Assembly (NCBI GenBank): GCA_036346225.1
Contig: JARFIW010000941.1
Coordinates: 1,111,501 to 1,175,500 of the forward strand
Reading direction: 5' to 3'
DNA length: 64,000 nt
DNA from: Platerodrilus igneus
Taxonomy: Eukaryota > Arthropoda > Insecta > Coleoptera > Lycidae
The notes beneath the pieces were generated by a model, which saw nothing but the letters and a program-made list of their open reading frames with translations, was not told the DNA's origin and made no database searches. This document shows, in pieces, positions 1 to 12,145 of this stretch. The stretch's first letter is position 1. Every line of letters begins with the position of its first letter. Both the position numbers and the translations under genes were made by a program.

Positions 1-1689
1 TGTACCAATCTGCCTTTGTGAAAATCTCCCCTAAGCTGCTTGCAAAGGCAAGTATCCGACAAATTACTAGAAACAGCTTTCCAGTTGCCGAACTTACATA
101 AATCACACAGGTGGCCGAATAAAACCATCGGTCGCAACAATAAATTAAATGATCACATTTCCATGTTAGCTGATCTTGCCATAAGTGCTATAATATAAAA
201 TGCAGGTAAACAAATAAATAATAATAAAATTCCACATACCCCTATCTGGCTACTCAGAATATAATTTCCTATCAAATATAGGAAATATTTGATATTCTGG
301 TAATGGCGTCGCCACAAAGAAAATGATGCTCGACCCATCGTTAAAGGTGCTTAAAACAGGAAAAATCAGAAGAGGGGCTACCCTTATCTAACTTATGGCG
401 CAGAATACAACAACAAATCTATAACTCCCTACTACAACTTGTAATTATGACAGAGAAAACCAGCTCTTTGTCTAACATAATAGGTAAGCCTTATGTGTTT
501 AAAGTTGCCTAACTAACATATTCTTTTAATATAATGCATATATGGTTGACTAACCAAAGAATTAGTGACTGTGCAACTGACCCGTTGCACTAGCACGAAA
601 TTAATACACCACTAAAACCTAAATAATTGCATTAATCAAAACAAAGTTCAACTGTAGCTAGTTCAAAATGTAGAGACAGTAGTAATTTAATAAGTCTCTG
701 TCGCTTTAAGCAAAAATTGTTTTTTTCTAGTTTATCAGAACAAGTATTACAAAAGTTATATGATTTGGTAGGTTTGAGTATTAGTAAGGTAAAGATTGTA
801 AAATATGCAAACATGATAAATGGCGATTTTAATGTTGTAAAATACTGCAGTCATTTCTGTAGTTATCATCTGCAATTATTTATACTGCGCTCTTTTCTAA
901 TGCAAAAACCCTCATTGCTGTTGTTAATGCATATGTACTTTTAACTTGATCTAGTGCAAAACGCATAAACATAATGAACGTAATGTGCTTCATTCAAATA
1001 TCGGGTTGCTGTATGATACTACTTGTTTTTGTATTAGACAAAAAACTTGACCAGATTTACAGGCAACTATTTTAATCAAATTATAATCCAATTTACTGAT
1101 TAGTTTTGAATGGGAGATAGAATCAAATGCTTTCGATAAATTTAACAATGTGAGTAAACAAAATTCACCTTGTGTGTAACTTGTCCTAAATGGACTATGG
1201 CTTCATTTGTGGATTTCTGTTTCCAACATCCAAACTATGGTGTATAAAGTAAATTATTGCATTTAAAATAATGAAATATTTAGGACTTAAGTATTTCTTG
1301 AAATATTTTTAAGGCTAAATATCCGAGGAACCCTGTGGTGTTATGTTTAATGTAAAAGTATAATTCCTTGTGCCACAATTTTCATTTTCAATGCAACATC
1401 TCTAAATTTGTATTTTGATCATCAGTAGAAAACAGCTAGCTTACAATTGCTAAACTAACAGTTCGACTGAAATTAAAGCGAGTTTCACTTGAGGATATTC
1501 TCCTCACAAATTAGGCGGAAGTGAAACTTAGCAAGTACAAAATTCAATAGTGAACCGGCAAGTGTTCTTACAAAATCTTAGTTCATATTAAAAATGTCCA
1601 TTTCGAATGGATCTGCATCTTACGGAAGATCTAGATTACTAGAACAGGTGAACTTGCGTGTTCTAATGAGCTAAAGAGCCAAACTACAG
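1..1689. other. AT-rich stretch without recognisable gene
   Basis: No open frame here exceeds about 75 codons, and none resembles a known family or has splice signals joined to a plausible frame. The sequence is AT-rich and reads as ordinary intergenic or intronic insect DNA. The upstream limit of the RTE relic that follows is not sharp. Confidence 0.6.
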
Positions 1690-2225
1690 GTCCAACCAAA
1701 GTAGTAGGGTCGATAGTTAGGAACCTGACTAAGACAGATCCCCGAAAGAGGGCAGCGGCTCTTTCAGTACTTAGATTGGCAGAGACCATAATGGCCAGAA
1801 TGGCAGTCTAATACACACTACTGCGATGTGGAAGGCAACGGGAAACCACCACTTCCCAGGTACACAGCGTACTTAAATTGTAATAAACATTGCATTCTGT
1901 GGGGTAAAAGATTCCGGAGTGAAAATAATCCCCCATTCGGATCTCCAGGAGGGGAGTACTTCGGAGGATGCGATCGGAAAGTTCAGAATAAGAATCGGGA
2001 ACATTTTGCTAGTAGGAGCATGGAATGATAGAAGTATGAAACAAGTAGGGAAGCTAAAGAACCTATTGAAATGAATAGGTTATCACTAGACATAGTAGGG
2101 ATCAGCGACGTTCGATGGCCAGAGGTGGGGGATTTTTGGAATGGAGACTTCAGGGTAATTCATACAGGAGCAGAGGAAGGAAATTTGGGTGTGGGGATAG
2201 TTATGCGAAAAAAGATTAGAGGAGT
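1690..2225 (+). mobile_element. 5' part of an RTE-clade LINE, endonuclease N-terminal region (relic)
   Basis: A non-LTR retrotransposon fragment. The leader around 1828-1870 encodes the EGNGKPPL-type peptide often found just upstream of RTE endonucleases in insect genomes. From about 2020 the reading frame gives a WNDRSM start, then IVGISDVRWPEVGDF and GVGIVMRKK, which match the N-terminal half of an APE-type endonuclease (the family often labelled 'craniofacial development protein 2-like' or RTE endonuclease-reverse transcriptase). A stop codon interrupts the frame near 2070, so it is not functional. The endonuclease homology stops near 2225 and resumes at about 4391, so the two pieces probably belong to one element split by a later insertion. 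Clade assignment is by recalled motif similarity, not by search. Confidence 0.75.
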
Positions 2226-3164
2226 ATTTTACTGAATTTTCTGTGAATTACCTGCTAGATATTCTGTGGGCCAAAACTATACGTGCTGAATTGACGTTAC
2301 GCGTTTGAATTAATTTTGCTCTATAAGGGAGGAGTGACATAAAAGTAAAGTAATGCACTGGCTAACTTTCAGTAATGTGGGATGGATTCTATGAACGTAG
2401 ATGCAACATTTTTAGCAATATACAAAATTATGACTCTACACAGGTATGCATATTAACAATCAATTTCAATTCTTAGGAACGAAAACAACATGTGATGGTC
2501 ATAATTTAATTAACTTACAGTTGTCTTGGTTTCATTCCTTTAAAACTCAATCCACTTCACAGGCAGAACTTACAGGTAAAACTCCAATCTGTTCTGCTTG
2601 ATAAAACCTCCTCAATAATAGTCACTTTTTTACGAGACTGGTATCTGATCCCTGCGTTAATCACTTTCGAAGACCTGTTCGATCATTAACAGTCTCGATA
2701 TTTCAAATACCGTGTCGTATCCCTCGCTCGCGTCACGATTAAGTTTTGAGAAGTTGCTAGTGGGTGTCTAATCATCTGATCGAAACTGATTCCCATCCCT
2801 AGTATTATCTGAGAGTTTTATAAATTTTAATATCCCATGGTTATTGCACAATCTTTCGTTCTCATAGGGTAGTGCGTCTAAACTACTCCATTTTCGAAGT
2901 AAATGTTGTTCTGTTTAGGTGAACGGTTATCTTATTCCCACGTTTTTACATTTGATGTTAAAGCTGCGCCATTTGTTTGTATTGCCAATGCATTTTTATT
3001 GTTGTAATTTTTGACTATATGGTTATTAGGGGTTAACTGATCGATCCTATGGTTAAATGGTTTGTTTTAAACAGGTGTGGCTGTGTACAATTAACTTTCA
3101 TATGCCAGGCTATTTACCGATGTCCCTCCTGTAATTTTTCTTAATTTAGTATGAAGGAAAGTTG

Positions 3165-3600
3165 ATACGATATTGTGCAGTCAAGAAGGGAAAGTATGGT
3201 AAGCAAAAAGCAACCCGCACTGAGTATCACAACAAGGAAGGTGTCCAAGAATACCATGCTAGCTAAAAAGTCGCTGAATGGGTGGTTCACAAAGAAAGTA
3301 AAAAAATCTCGAGAAAGGAATTTTATATACATACTTCTAATTAATAAAAAGACAAGTTACAAAAAAGAAAACCAGCCCACGAAGAAATCAATATAACTTT
3401 ACTCTACATTTTATATAGGAAATTTTATGGACAGTAAATATTGTTCTCATTATACAATTCATATTCAACCAATAACATCTGTCGCATTAGCATATTTGGA
3501 CGATTTGAGCGAAGTTCAATTTCCACACCGAAACTTCTCAAGTTGTGCGATGAATAACCTACAAACTTACCAAAGAAAATCAGCCTCAATTTTTCTTAAG
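3165..3600 (+). repeat. Dispersed repeat family A, copy 1
   Basis: This stretch matches 10685-10930 plus 11330-11500, and more weakly 12430-12600, in the same orientation. Shared landmarks are a 'gagtatc.caacaa' block, an 'atg/gtcgtgcta.ctaaaa' block, the 'ggagtgg-gggtgg' block and the '.agttgtgc.atgagta' block. The 114-codon frame at 3427-3771 is not conserved in the other copies, so it is not treated as a gene. No terminal inverted repeat or poly-A tail was identified, so the class of element is unknown. Confidence 0.55.
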
Positions 3601-3918
3601 CGAAATCGTTATAACGATGCAGAGAAGAAACGTCAAGTCGTACAGCTTGGAATAGCGTTCCTGTTTTGTTTAGCGTGTCTAAGCGTGGTCTTGAAGGTTT
3701 TAATAATTTACGGTTGCAGTAGAACAACTTTTTGTTGTCGACATCTGATAGACGAACACGTTTTACATTAGTAACTGCAGTAACTTCAACCACAATGTGT
3801 TAGAGGCCCACTTCTAGGTATTGGAATTGCCATCTTATTTAAAGGAGATAGCATATTTCTAATTTTACACAAACAAAACTAAAGTCGTTTCTTAAATAGG
3901 AATTGATGAGATATTCCC

Positions 3919-4365
3919 ATCGTACAACCAACTTATGCTTTTTTATTCTCACGAACTACTCTCGGTAAAGGGAAACCTGAATATCTGTCTAAAGAACTAG
4001 TCGTAGCGTTCTCAAAAACGAATGTATGTCAACATGTCTACGAGATAAGAAATATATACAACCAACCTTGTTGAATTATAAAGACGCGTAGGATGTTTTG
4101 CCTAACCTTTCGTATTGAAATAATATTAACGTACATAAAGTAATTAATGATTTATACAATGTAAGATGCAGAGATAAGCGAACCAGACATTTAGGATGCG
4201 GGATTGAAAACGACCTTGAAAAACTCAAGATAAATATTAAAGAAAGCGAACGCCACATTTTTACTGTTATATCAAAATAAAATAATTTAAGTGTTTTAAT
4301 TTATAATTAAATATTCTAATAGAATCATAGGGTGATGAATAAGCAATCGTTTAAATGGAAAAAAT
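3919..4365 (+). repeat. Dispersed repeat family B, uninterrupted copy
   Basis: The sequence from 'atcgtacaaccaactta' at 3919 to 'gatgaataagcaatcgttt' near 4350 reappears in reverse complement at 63010-64000 with only scattered differences. The copy here lacks the 533-bp insertion present in the other, so it shows the empty target site. A weaker relative of the right end ('ttgaataagcaatcatttta') is at 12250-12280. It has no coding capacity. Confidence 0.75.
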
Positions 4366-4390
4366 ATTTAAGAAAGCGAATACTGTATTT

Positions 4391-6830
4391 TTACTGCTAT
4401 ATCGAAGACATACTAAGATACGCAAAAGGACATGAAAATTTACTAATTACGGGGTATTTTAATGCAGTGGTAGGTGGGGGTAGGGAAGGAGCGGTAGTAG
4501 GTTTATTTGATTTAGGCACGAGTAACGACCGACGAAATAGACTGGTAGAATTTTGTGACAAGAACAATTTAATCATCACAAACACATTACTTCAACATCA
4601 TGCTAGAAGACGATATTACGTGGAAGGTGCCAGGAGATATAGGAAAATATCAAATAAATTACATTCTTGTCAGACAATGGTTTAAGAATCAGGTAAAAGA
4701 CTGTAGAAGCTACCCAGAAGCAGATATAGACACTGACCACATTGTAATTATGAAGACTGCACTTAAATTTAAAAATTTGAAAAACAGAAACGGAAAAAGG
4801 CACTTTGACTTTGAGAAACCAAAAGATAAAGTTATCCAAGAAAGATTTGGAAAAAGTCATATGAATTGCTGAAAGATATTGGGAAAATTTCTTATTCTAA
4901 GGAAGTAACAGAATGGAATAACATTTAATCCAGTTTAGACATGGAGGGGACAGAAATATTCTGGAGTATACACAAAAAGGAAATAAGAAACCATGGATAA
5001 CAAAAGATATCCTGAATTTAATAAAAGAAAGATGAAAATACAAAAATAGATCAGACAAAACAGGAAAACACAGATTCAAAGCCATAAAATGGGAAATTAT
5101 TCGCAAATGCAAGAAAGCTAAAGAACAATGGATTGATGAAAAGTGCAAAGAGGTACAAACTAAAATGGAAATAGGAAAGACAGATAAAGCATACAAACTA
5201 ATTAGAAAGAATTTTAGGGATATAAAACCGTATAGCAAAAATACAAAGAACGCTGGAGGAAACGTCATCTTAGTACATGTAGAGAAAGTGGATAGATGGC
5301 AAGAATATATAGGGAATTTATATGCAGGAGAGGAACTAGCAGCATTAGAACAAGAATCAGACATTGAAAGGGATGACTTGGGATATCTTATACTTAGAGT
5401 TGGGTTTGAATTAGCATTAAAAGGTCTGAAAAATGGTAAGGCACCTGGTACAGATAAGGTGCAAGAAGAAACTCTAAAAGCCGCTGGACAAGCAGTAACA
5501 GAACGTCTCTTTCAACTTGTAAGCTATATGAATGAGACAGGCGAGATACCAAAAGATTTCAAAGTACCATCATGAACACTATACCAAAAAAGAGAGGCTC
5601 AGATAGATGTGAAAATTTTCGAACAAGTTTGACAACACATGTGTCAAAAATATTAACTAGAATTGTACAAAGACGAATGGAAAAACGAGCCGAAGAAGTA
5701 CTAGGAAAAGATCAATTTGGGTTTAGGCGAAACAGGGGAACAAGTGAGGCTATTTTAGCTCTAAGAGTGATAATAGAGAAAACAATAGAAAAAGGGGAAA
5801 GCATGTTTATAGGGTTTGTTAATCTGGAAAAAGCATTCGACAATTTAAAATGGAGAAAAATGTTCGAAATACTCAAAAAGAGTGGAATGAGTTTTAGGGA
5901 TAGACGGGTAGTATATAGCTTATACAAAGAGCAAACAGCGGTAATAGAATTAGAGCAGGAACGTAGAGAAGTAAATATTAGGAAAGGGGCGAGACAAGGA
6001 TGTGCCCTATCCTCGTTAATTTTTAACTTGTACATCGAAGAGGCAATGAATACTGTCAAATACAAGAAGACATTTGAATTATTATGCAAGGACAAAAGAT
6101 TGATATGCTTAGATTTGCAGATGATATAGCAGTATTAGCATTTAGCAAGGAAGAGTTAGAAACTGCTCTTAATGAAATGGAAACACTTCTAACAGAGAGA
6201 TACGGTATGAAAATTAACAAAAATAAAACTAAAGTACTAATATGCAAAGGAGGGGAAACTAAATTAAAAACTAGAATACAAGAAGGTAATGAGAACTTAC
6301 AAGAGGTTTAGGATTTCGGCTACCTAGGAAGCCAAATAACGCTAGATGGGAAGAGTGCAAAAGATACAAAACAAAGATTAGCACAAGGTCGTGTTACATT
6401 TAACAAGAAAAAGCAATTACTGTGTTCAAAGACAACAAACATAGAAACAAGGAAAGATTACTTAAAACATATGTATGGACCACAGGTCTGTACAGCTGTG
6501 GAACCTGGACAGTAGGAGAAGCGGACAGGAAAAAGAGAAATAATGCCTTTGAAATGTGGTGCTACAGACGTATGATTAGGATATCATGGATGAGGGAATA
6601 GTGCGGAATATTTTAGAAGCAGAAATAGGACAAAAGAGAGGTAGAGGTAGACCTATGTTAGACTATTGCACACAGATAGTGAAAGGTGTAGTCTATGTGA
6701 ATTTCAGGGAAATGTGCAGCCTAGCTCAGAATAGAAATCAATGGAGGTACGCATCCAACCAATTTGAACATGGAAAATCTAATGACGAAAAAAATACTGT
6801 ACTTAAAACCTGATGATTATTATAAGCAAC
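4391..6830 (+). mobile_element. RTE-clade LINE: endonuclease C-terminus and reverse transcriptase (frameshifted relic)
   Basis: The main body of an RTE-type non-LTR retrotransposon, which would copy itself by target-primed reverse transcription. In order: the endonuclease C-terminal half with ITGYFNAVVG (normally GDFNA), TNTLLQHH and a YQINYILVRQ block (4391-4870); a linker (4900-5160); the reverse transcriptase, with PGTDKVQEETLKAAG (5165-5575), DQFGFRRNRGTSEA, FVNLEKAFD and RQGCALSSLIFNLYIEEA (5572-6129), and the catalytic FADD box (near 6110-6125); and the C-terminal FEMWCYRRMIRISW segment (about 6550-6590). The protein is spread over at least five frames with several stops, so it is inactive. 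FADD and the FEMWCYRRM segment match insect RTE endonuclease-reverse transcriptases. Confidence 0.9.
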
Positions 6831-7280
6831 TACAGGTATTGGTTTTGCAATACTGTCAACTAATGTTAATAGTGCGAAAGGATTTACTGTAAAACTATTA
6901 ATTCAGCAAATAACTAAGTGCTGGGGATCCTTAGCAACCACAGGCTGTTTAACCCCCTTCACATACCACTGAATCTTGTTGAAATAGGGCAAATAATTTG
7001 GAAACAACAGAAGGGGAACCCAGCTGTATCTGGGCTGTGGGAATTACAGGGAACGGTGTTAGCTAGTTAAGAATAGAAATAAGTGAAGATACGCGTTCAA
7101 CCAATTTCAAGACTGAAAACCTAATGACGAAAAAATAATTGCACTTAAATGTGATGATTATTATAAACTACAGGTGTTGGTTTTGAAATATTTTCAACTA
7201 ATGTTGATTGTGCGAAGGGATATATGTGAAAACTATTAATTCGGCAAATATTCTAGTGTTAGGGAATCTTGGTAGCTATT
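6720..7280 (+). repeat. Tandem duplication of the RTE 3' tail
   Basis: The 3' end of the RTE element is present twice in direct orientation, about 6725-6935 and 7065-7265. Both copies run from 'agaatagaaat' through 'accaatttgaa/caag', 'ctaatgacgaaaaaa', 'gatgattattataa' and 'ctacagg.attggttttg' to 'aactattaattc.gcaaat'. About 130 bp of unrelated sequence lies between them. The GATGATTATTATAA motif is the expected RTE-type terminal simple repeat. Confidence 0.75.
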
Positions 7281-7577
7281 TCGGCGTTAGCCATCTTCGA
7301 TGCATTTTTTGTTAAATTTAATTAAAATTTCATACTTCAGACAACTATAAATAATATCACATTGTAAAATTAAAAAAATTGTGTAACAATTAAGTAGAAG
7401 TTTTATCTAAACACGATTATATTTATAAATTTAGACGCGGCTAGTTAGTTTGAGAGATGAAGTCAAATTTTTTTAAAATTTTACGTGATATTGTTTATAG
7501 TTTTTTGAATTATGGAATTTTAATTAAACTTGACAAAAAATGCACTGATAATGGCTCACGTCGAAATCGCTTTGCTA
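7273..7577. mobile_element. Foldback MITE with about 110-bp inverted repeats
   Basis: The left arm begins with 'tagctatttcggcgttagc' and continues through 'tgcattttttgttaaattt' and 'actataaataatatcac'. The right arm, read in reverse complement, gives the same blocks in the same order, ending at 'gctcacgtcgaaatcgct'. The arms are about 110 bp with roughly 85 percent identity and surround a short AT-rich centre. No protein is encoded. It abuts the second RTE tail. The superfamily is not assigned because no unambiguous target duplication is visible. Confidence 0.75.
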
Positions 7578-8189
7578 TTTATTAAATTTTTTAATTAAAT
7601 TTTACACATTAATACATCAGTTTTAATTTTAGTATTTTGTTACACCTCGAATAATGTCATAAATTATTGCTGTCAAATAGTTACAGATTGACATACAAAG
7701 AATGCAATTAAAAAGTAGGCGCAAAGGCTTACTCTAATTAATAGTTGTAGTTAAGGTATGCCTTTGCTGATGTCTAAATATGGAGCAGGGTTTCGCCGGG
7801 TTCGTTTCTTATGTTTTGTCCGAGTTCTTGCAGTGAAGTTTGTTGAACCTACACTTTTAGGGCACACAAGACATTATTAAGGTAGTTGGTGATGTATAAG
7901 AGAATTAAACTACACTTCCTGCAATAAACACGCACTCACTTTTAATATGTTGATATTGTACAGTAGTTAACGGTAAAGTGTTTAAAATGCACCTTTCGCA
8001 TGAACTCGTCATTGTCCCCACCATTATATAACGTTTTTCATACATTAAATGATAATCACACATTCTTCATAGTCTGTGAAATTGCAAATTTGAAAGAATA
8101 GATCAATAAAAAGATCAGTTTATATAAACACAAAAAACACAAACTTTTACACATATTAACTTAAATTAATGATGCCAAAAAGTTTTCTG
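7578..8189. other. No gene seen
   Basis: AT-rich sequence without a supported open reading frame, repeat or RNA gene. Confidence 0.5.
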
Positions 8190-8275
8190 TTTTTGGATTA
8201 AAAGGATCCCCATTCCTAATACTAAAACGAACACTTTGTGCATCCTAAAGGCATAACAGTCGCATCAAAGCTTAA
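8190..8275 (+). repeat. Repeat family A, short fragment
   Basis: The blocks 'tttttggattaaaa', 'atttctaat/cctaatacta', 'aac-actttg.gca' and 'aaaggc..aacagt' match 12515-12600 in the same order and orientation. It is the 3' portion of the copy at 12430-12600. Confidence 0.5.
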
Positions 8276-8685
8276 AAAAGAAGCAAAATAAGAAAAAAGT
8301 GTCTTTGTGTGAGAACCACATGCATGGAAAACTTAATTTAAATAATGTTTGTGGGTACCACTTGATTTTTAAACCATAGCAATCCTTGTGATGCCAGGAA
8401 ATAGAAATAAGTAGCCCAAGGATATAGAGTGATCCTGTAGAAATCTGAAAAGGAATTTTACTCATTCCCTCCAAAAGGGAAAGTTCCGAAAAGAGGTACC
8501 TATTCATATGAACAGCATCAAGGACCAGGTAGAAATGAGAATCTAGTCCCTGTACCCTTGCTCCCCGATTAAGGGAGGATCAGTCTGTAAGCCAAATCAT
8601 TAACAAATTCACCATCAGCAACTTTATGTAAACCCAGCAAAAGCCAGTGGCGACACACAGCTAGACGGAGGTCACCCAAACCCTA
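8276..8685. other. No gene seen
   Basis: There is no supported coding sequence. A short hairpin (ccctccaaaaggga near 8468-8482) is the only structure noticed. The 80-codon minus frame here has no recognisable similarity. Confidence 0.45.
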
Positions 8686-9060
8686 GGTGGCTCCATGGCA
8701 TAGTTGGTATGCGTGTGTCTACTACGCCCAAGGTCCCGGGTTTGAATCTCCACACGATCCGCTTGAAAAATGTTAGGCGAGCATTTTTCACAAAAATACG
8801 CCCTCGTTCGAATGAGAGGTAAAATGAAGGTCCCATGTGTGAGTGTTGTCACGCACGTTAAAGGTCCCTACCTTGCTTGGAACAGTAAGGGTTTGGCAAA
8901 TTCAAAAATTTTCAGGTAAAAAACTCGCTTTTTGGCCACTAGTACCTTTGGGTGGAGCATTGGAAAATCACATGTAAGGTCACCCACACCGACGGCCTTA
9001 TGTTGAGAGGTAAAAACACTATACCTATGTAGCAACTTTGAAAGTAAAATAAAAAATAGA
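8686..9060 (+). mobile_element. tRNA-derived SINE
   Basis: The head carries both internal RNA polymerase III promoter boxes at tRNA spacing. Box A is TGGCATAGTTGG at 8696-8707, which fits the consensus TRGCNNAGYNGG. Box B is GGGTTTGAATCTCC at 8738-8751, one or two bases from GGTTCGANTCC. The flanking stems do not pair well enough for a functional tRNA. The unrelated body includes 'gtcacgcacgttaaaggtcc' near 8850, and an A-rich run near 9049-9060 is a possible 3' end. The right boundary is uncertain and could lie nearer 9250. Confidence 0.65.
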
Positions 9061-10660
9061 AGATAGAGAAAAGATAAAAGAGGAAGATGTGATGTTTGGA
9101 GCTTCATAGCAACCAGGTAGAAGAGAAAGGAAGGGCTCTCATTGAGCAATGGCGATAAAAAGAATGGTGAATAGCAAAGCACTACTCGACCAGCCAAAGT
9201 AGAGTCAGTAGCCCAGAGTGGGGAACCACCACTTATACATGATGGACAGTTGTCTTGGGACTAAGACACGACTAACAAAAGAAAAGAATTGGGTTGAAAA
9301 CGGAGTTAGGGGATAAGAAAAAGGAGCGTTTTCATGATAAGCATCTTGGAGAAAGGCTAGAGAACAAAGAATGTCCCTATTACAACAGATCAGTCTGAGG
9401 AACCAACTTCAACATTAGCCTTAAAGTAAACCCTACATCAACATGTCAATAATTAGAAACACCTAGGCTCCAATTGGAACCTAGACAGATTATCTTTCTA
9501 CGGAGCGTATCTACTGCGATAAAAAAGTTAAATAAAATGTAACACGACCAACTTAAATATACTCACTCCACAGTAATTTCAAAAATAAATAACTACCGCA
9601 ATCATACTGCTGATCAAAGATAGAAGTAAGAAATTTTTTAATGCACCAAAACACTTAGGAATAACGTTGAAACAACAAAGGAGACAGCTCTTCACCAACA
9701 CGTTTAAGAAAAACTGTGTTAATGTCTCTGCAATATAAAAACAGTTGATAATGGAATTAGTAACAAATGATTGAAATATCTGTGAAAGAAAACACGTGAA
9801 TGGGAAAATTATTGCAGTCGCAACTGTGGAAATCGACTTTTTATTACATAGGTGTAGTTTTTGCTTGGTATGTGTGTACAAAGTAGCAACAATCCGACAT
9901 CAGCTAGTACAAGTTCTATAGATTCACCGAATTGTTCAAGCGAAAGGTATGTTCACCACGATAAATGAATGTAGTGGGTTGTAGAATAATAGCAAGATAA
10001 AAGATGAAAATTTACGAGAAATAGAGTTATTTGCATGTAATGACAACTAAGAAAAGGGAGCTATTATTCAGAAACAGAATTAACTATTTATGACATGAAA
10101 ATGTTTGAAACAATTCAAGGTTCCAAAGTAAAGTACGTTTAGGTACAGGATATGCGAAGTCTACAAGGTATAAATTGAATTTAGATAGAAGTTAAGGAAA
10201 TGAATGTTTACGGGTGAGATAAATTTATACTGAGAAGGTAGCATAAAGGAAAAAAATTGGTTAAAATAAAGATAGAAAAGAGAAAATATATTTAGATGAA
10301 GGTTCAAACATAAGTATGAATAAGTACTACTTATGGGCAGACGGCTATGGTTTTAAACCCTTAATATGCCATGGGTCTTGAGATTTACAATTAAAATAAT
10401 GTAATTTATAAGTTAATGAAGGTATAATTCGAAGTTAGTTTTTGAGGGAACTTTGAATTGTATTAGATAAGAAATGATTTGATTGCATTTTTAGTTTTAA
10501 ATGTCAATGGTTCTAAGTTTACATGCACATAATTCATATTGGTATCATTGAGAAAGGAAATTAAGTTAAATGTAAATATTGTAATTAATAGAAATCGTTG
10601 GCTGTTTGTTAATTTATTAAACGCGATTAGAAAAAAGTTTTTCTTCTAAGATAAGTGTTA
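9061..10660. other. No gene seen
   Basis: AT-rich sequence. The open frames on the minus strand (8868-9197 and 9579-9881) are low-complexity, resemble no family known to me and lack splice context. Confidence 0.5.
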
Positions 10661-10684
10661 TGGTATTCCGTGCAGATGGGTGTT

Positions 10685-11500
10685 ACAATCCGCATAGACA
10701 AGAAAGAAAGTAGTAAATACGCAACGGCCCACACTGAGTATCGCAACAAAAAAAGGATCAGAGGAAGTAATGTCGTGCTAACTAAAATATCGTGGAGTGG
10801 GGGTGGGTCACACAGAAAAAAAAGGATACCTTAGGAAAGAAAATTTATTTAAAAACTCTTAAGAAATCAACATGTTAAAAAAGCGAAACCAACTTGCATA
10901 GAGAACAACAGCGTATCCCGGAGGAATTACATAGTGCAAAAATCTTCTCAAAAATAAATAATACCCTTCTTTAATTACCTTAACCTAATTTTCTATTTCA
11001 AACCTAATATTTATATAAAACAGAAATTAAAAAAATATTGTGAATGGTTTTCAGTCACTACTCTCCATCCTAATATTTACATAAAACAACAAAAAAAAAA
11101 AGAAATTTATATAGTGAACTGTTTCCTTTACCTTCAATCTTACTATTTACATAAGACAGCAATTAAAACAGTCGCATACTTATATATTGTCCACAATTAA
11201 TGCTTTATTAGTAATTAGAAAAAAAACAATTGTAATGGTTAATTACAGTATTTAAAAAAGAAACTGAGTTGAAATGCATTTCATCATTACTGAAAAAAAA
11301 GTATTAGAAAAACGTCACACCTTAACATATTGTACTCTAAATTTTATATAGACAGAAAATTATATTTTATAATTAATACCTAATAAAAAAAGCCGTCTTC
11401 ATTAACGTATTCTGACAGTTTAAGAGAGGTAGATGTAATTTCAACACCGTAACACGTCAAGTTGTGCAATGAGTAAACTGAAAAACTTAACCAAAAATCC
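10685..11500 (+). repeat. Repeat family A, copy 2, with internal degenerate tandem repeats
   Basis: The outer parts (10685-10930 and 11330-11500) align with the copy at 3165-3600. Between them, about 10985-11175 holds a degenerate tandem array built on 'cctaatatttatataaaaca', seen at about 11003, 11070 and 11145 with spacing of roughly 65-80 bp. This array is absent from copy 1 and accounts for much of the length difference. It has no coding potential. Confidence 0.5.
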
Positions 11501-12099
11501 ATACTAAATTCTTATCTCTTCGATTCTCTTGACCGATAGCTAGTAGTAAATCATCATCTTACCTAGGATATATGTCTGTACATGTTTCACAGTGATGGGT
11601 TGAATTAGTTGAAAGTAAATTAACACCAATTGCAGTAGATAGTTTAGTTGCTGGAAAAACTCCATATCTCAAAGAAACAACTTTGTACAAACTAATTTAA
11701 GATCCCCATGTTAGAAATTCATTAGCTGTAGGAGCCCACATGTTTATCTTGGCGACTAGAATGTACTACTTCTGTCTTATTACAGTATCTATGTTAAATA
11801 TATCAGTGAATTTCTATAGGAATATCTCGTACTTTGGACAGTTCTAAGTCATTAGATAGATGTAAAATAAAAGTTTGACAATGAATAATATGAAATTTGC
11901 CACATTAGAAAACACAAGCTAACAACTATTGGAAAACAGGAAACCCATTTGATATTTTCTATTCCATTGCAGTGTATGTTATTTTTCAAGAAACATTCAT
12001 ATATAAATAAAGAAACTGGCAAATTCGAATTGAATTGCACTCGCTAATCACATATGTAGAAAATCTCTTGTATAAAACATGTACCTAAATGATGTGAAT
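11501..12099. other. No gene seen
   Basis: No supported gene or repeat. AT-rich. Confidence 0.45.
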
Positions 12100-12145
12100 T
12101 TACCAAAAACAAATGTTTTTAATAATCAAAAACCACGTTTTAAAT
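12100..12145 (+). repeat. Short dispersed repeat C, copy 1
   Basis: About 45 bp centred on 'aaaaccacgttttaaatgc', with 'aaacaaatgtttttaat' beside it, reappear in reverse complement at 18545-18590 with a few mismatches. The flanks do not match, so only this core is shared. Confidence 0.5.

Larger units (their letters stand above)
2226..4390. other. 2.2-kb insertion that splits the RTE element
   Basis: This segment separates the endonuclease N-terminal part from its C-terminal part. It contains no recognisable coding sequence. It holds one copy of repeat family A (about 3165-3600) and one of repeat family B (about 3919-4365), listed separately. The first 900 bases (2226-3140) show nothing recognisable. 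A 40-bp sequence near 4234-4275 is imperfectly repeated at 4367-4407, at the right-hand junction, which may be a trace of the insertion event. Confidence 0.55.

Noticed and set aside
3427..3771. 114-codon frame in repeat family A
   Set aside because: Other copies of the repeat do not keep the frame and no motif is recognisable.
5712..6095. 127-codon minus-strand frame
   Set aside because: Antisense to the RTE reverse transcriptase.
8690..8760. Functional tRNA gene
   Set aside because: Boxes A and B are present, but the acceptor and other stems do not pair properly and the body continues as a SINE.
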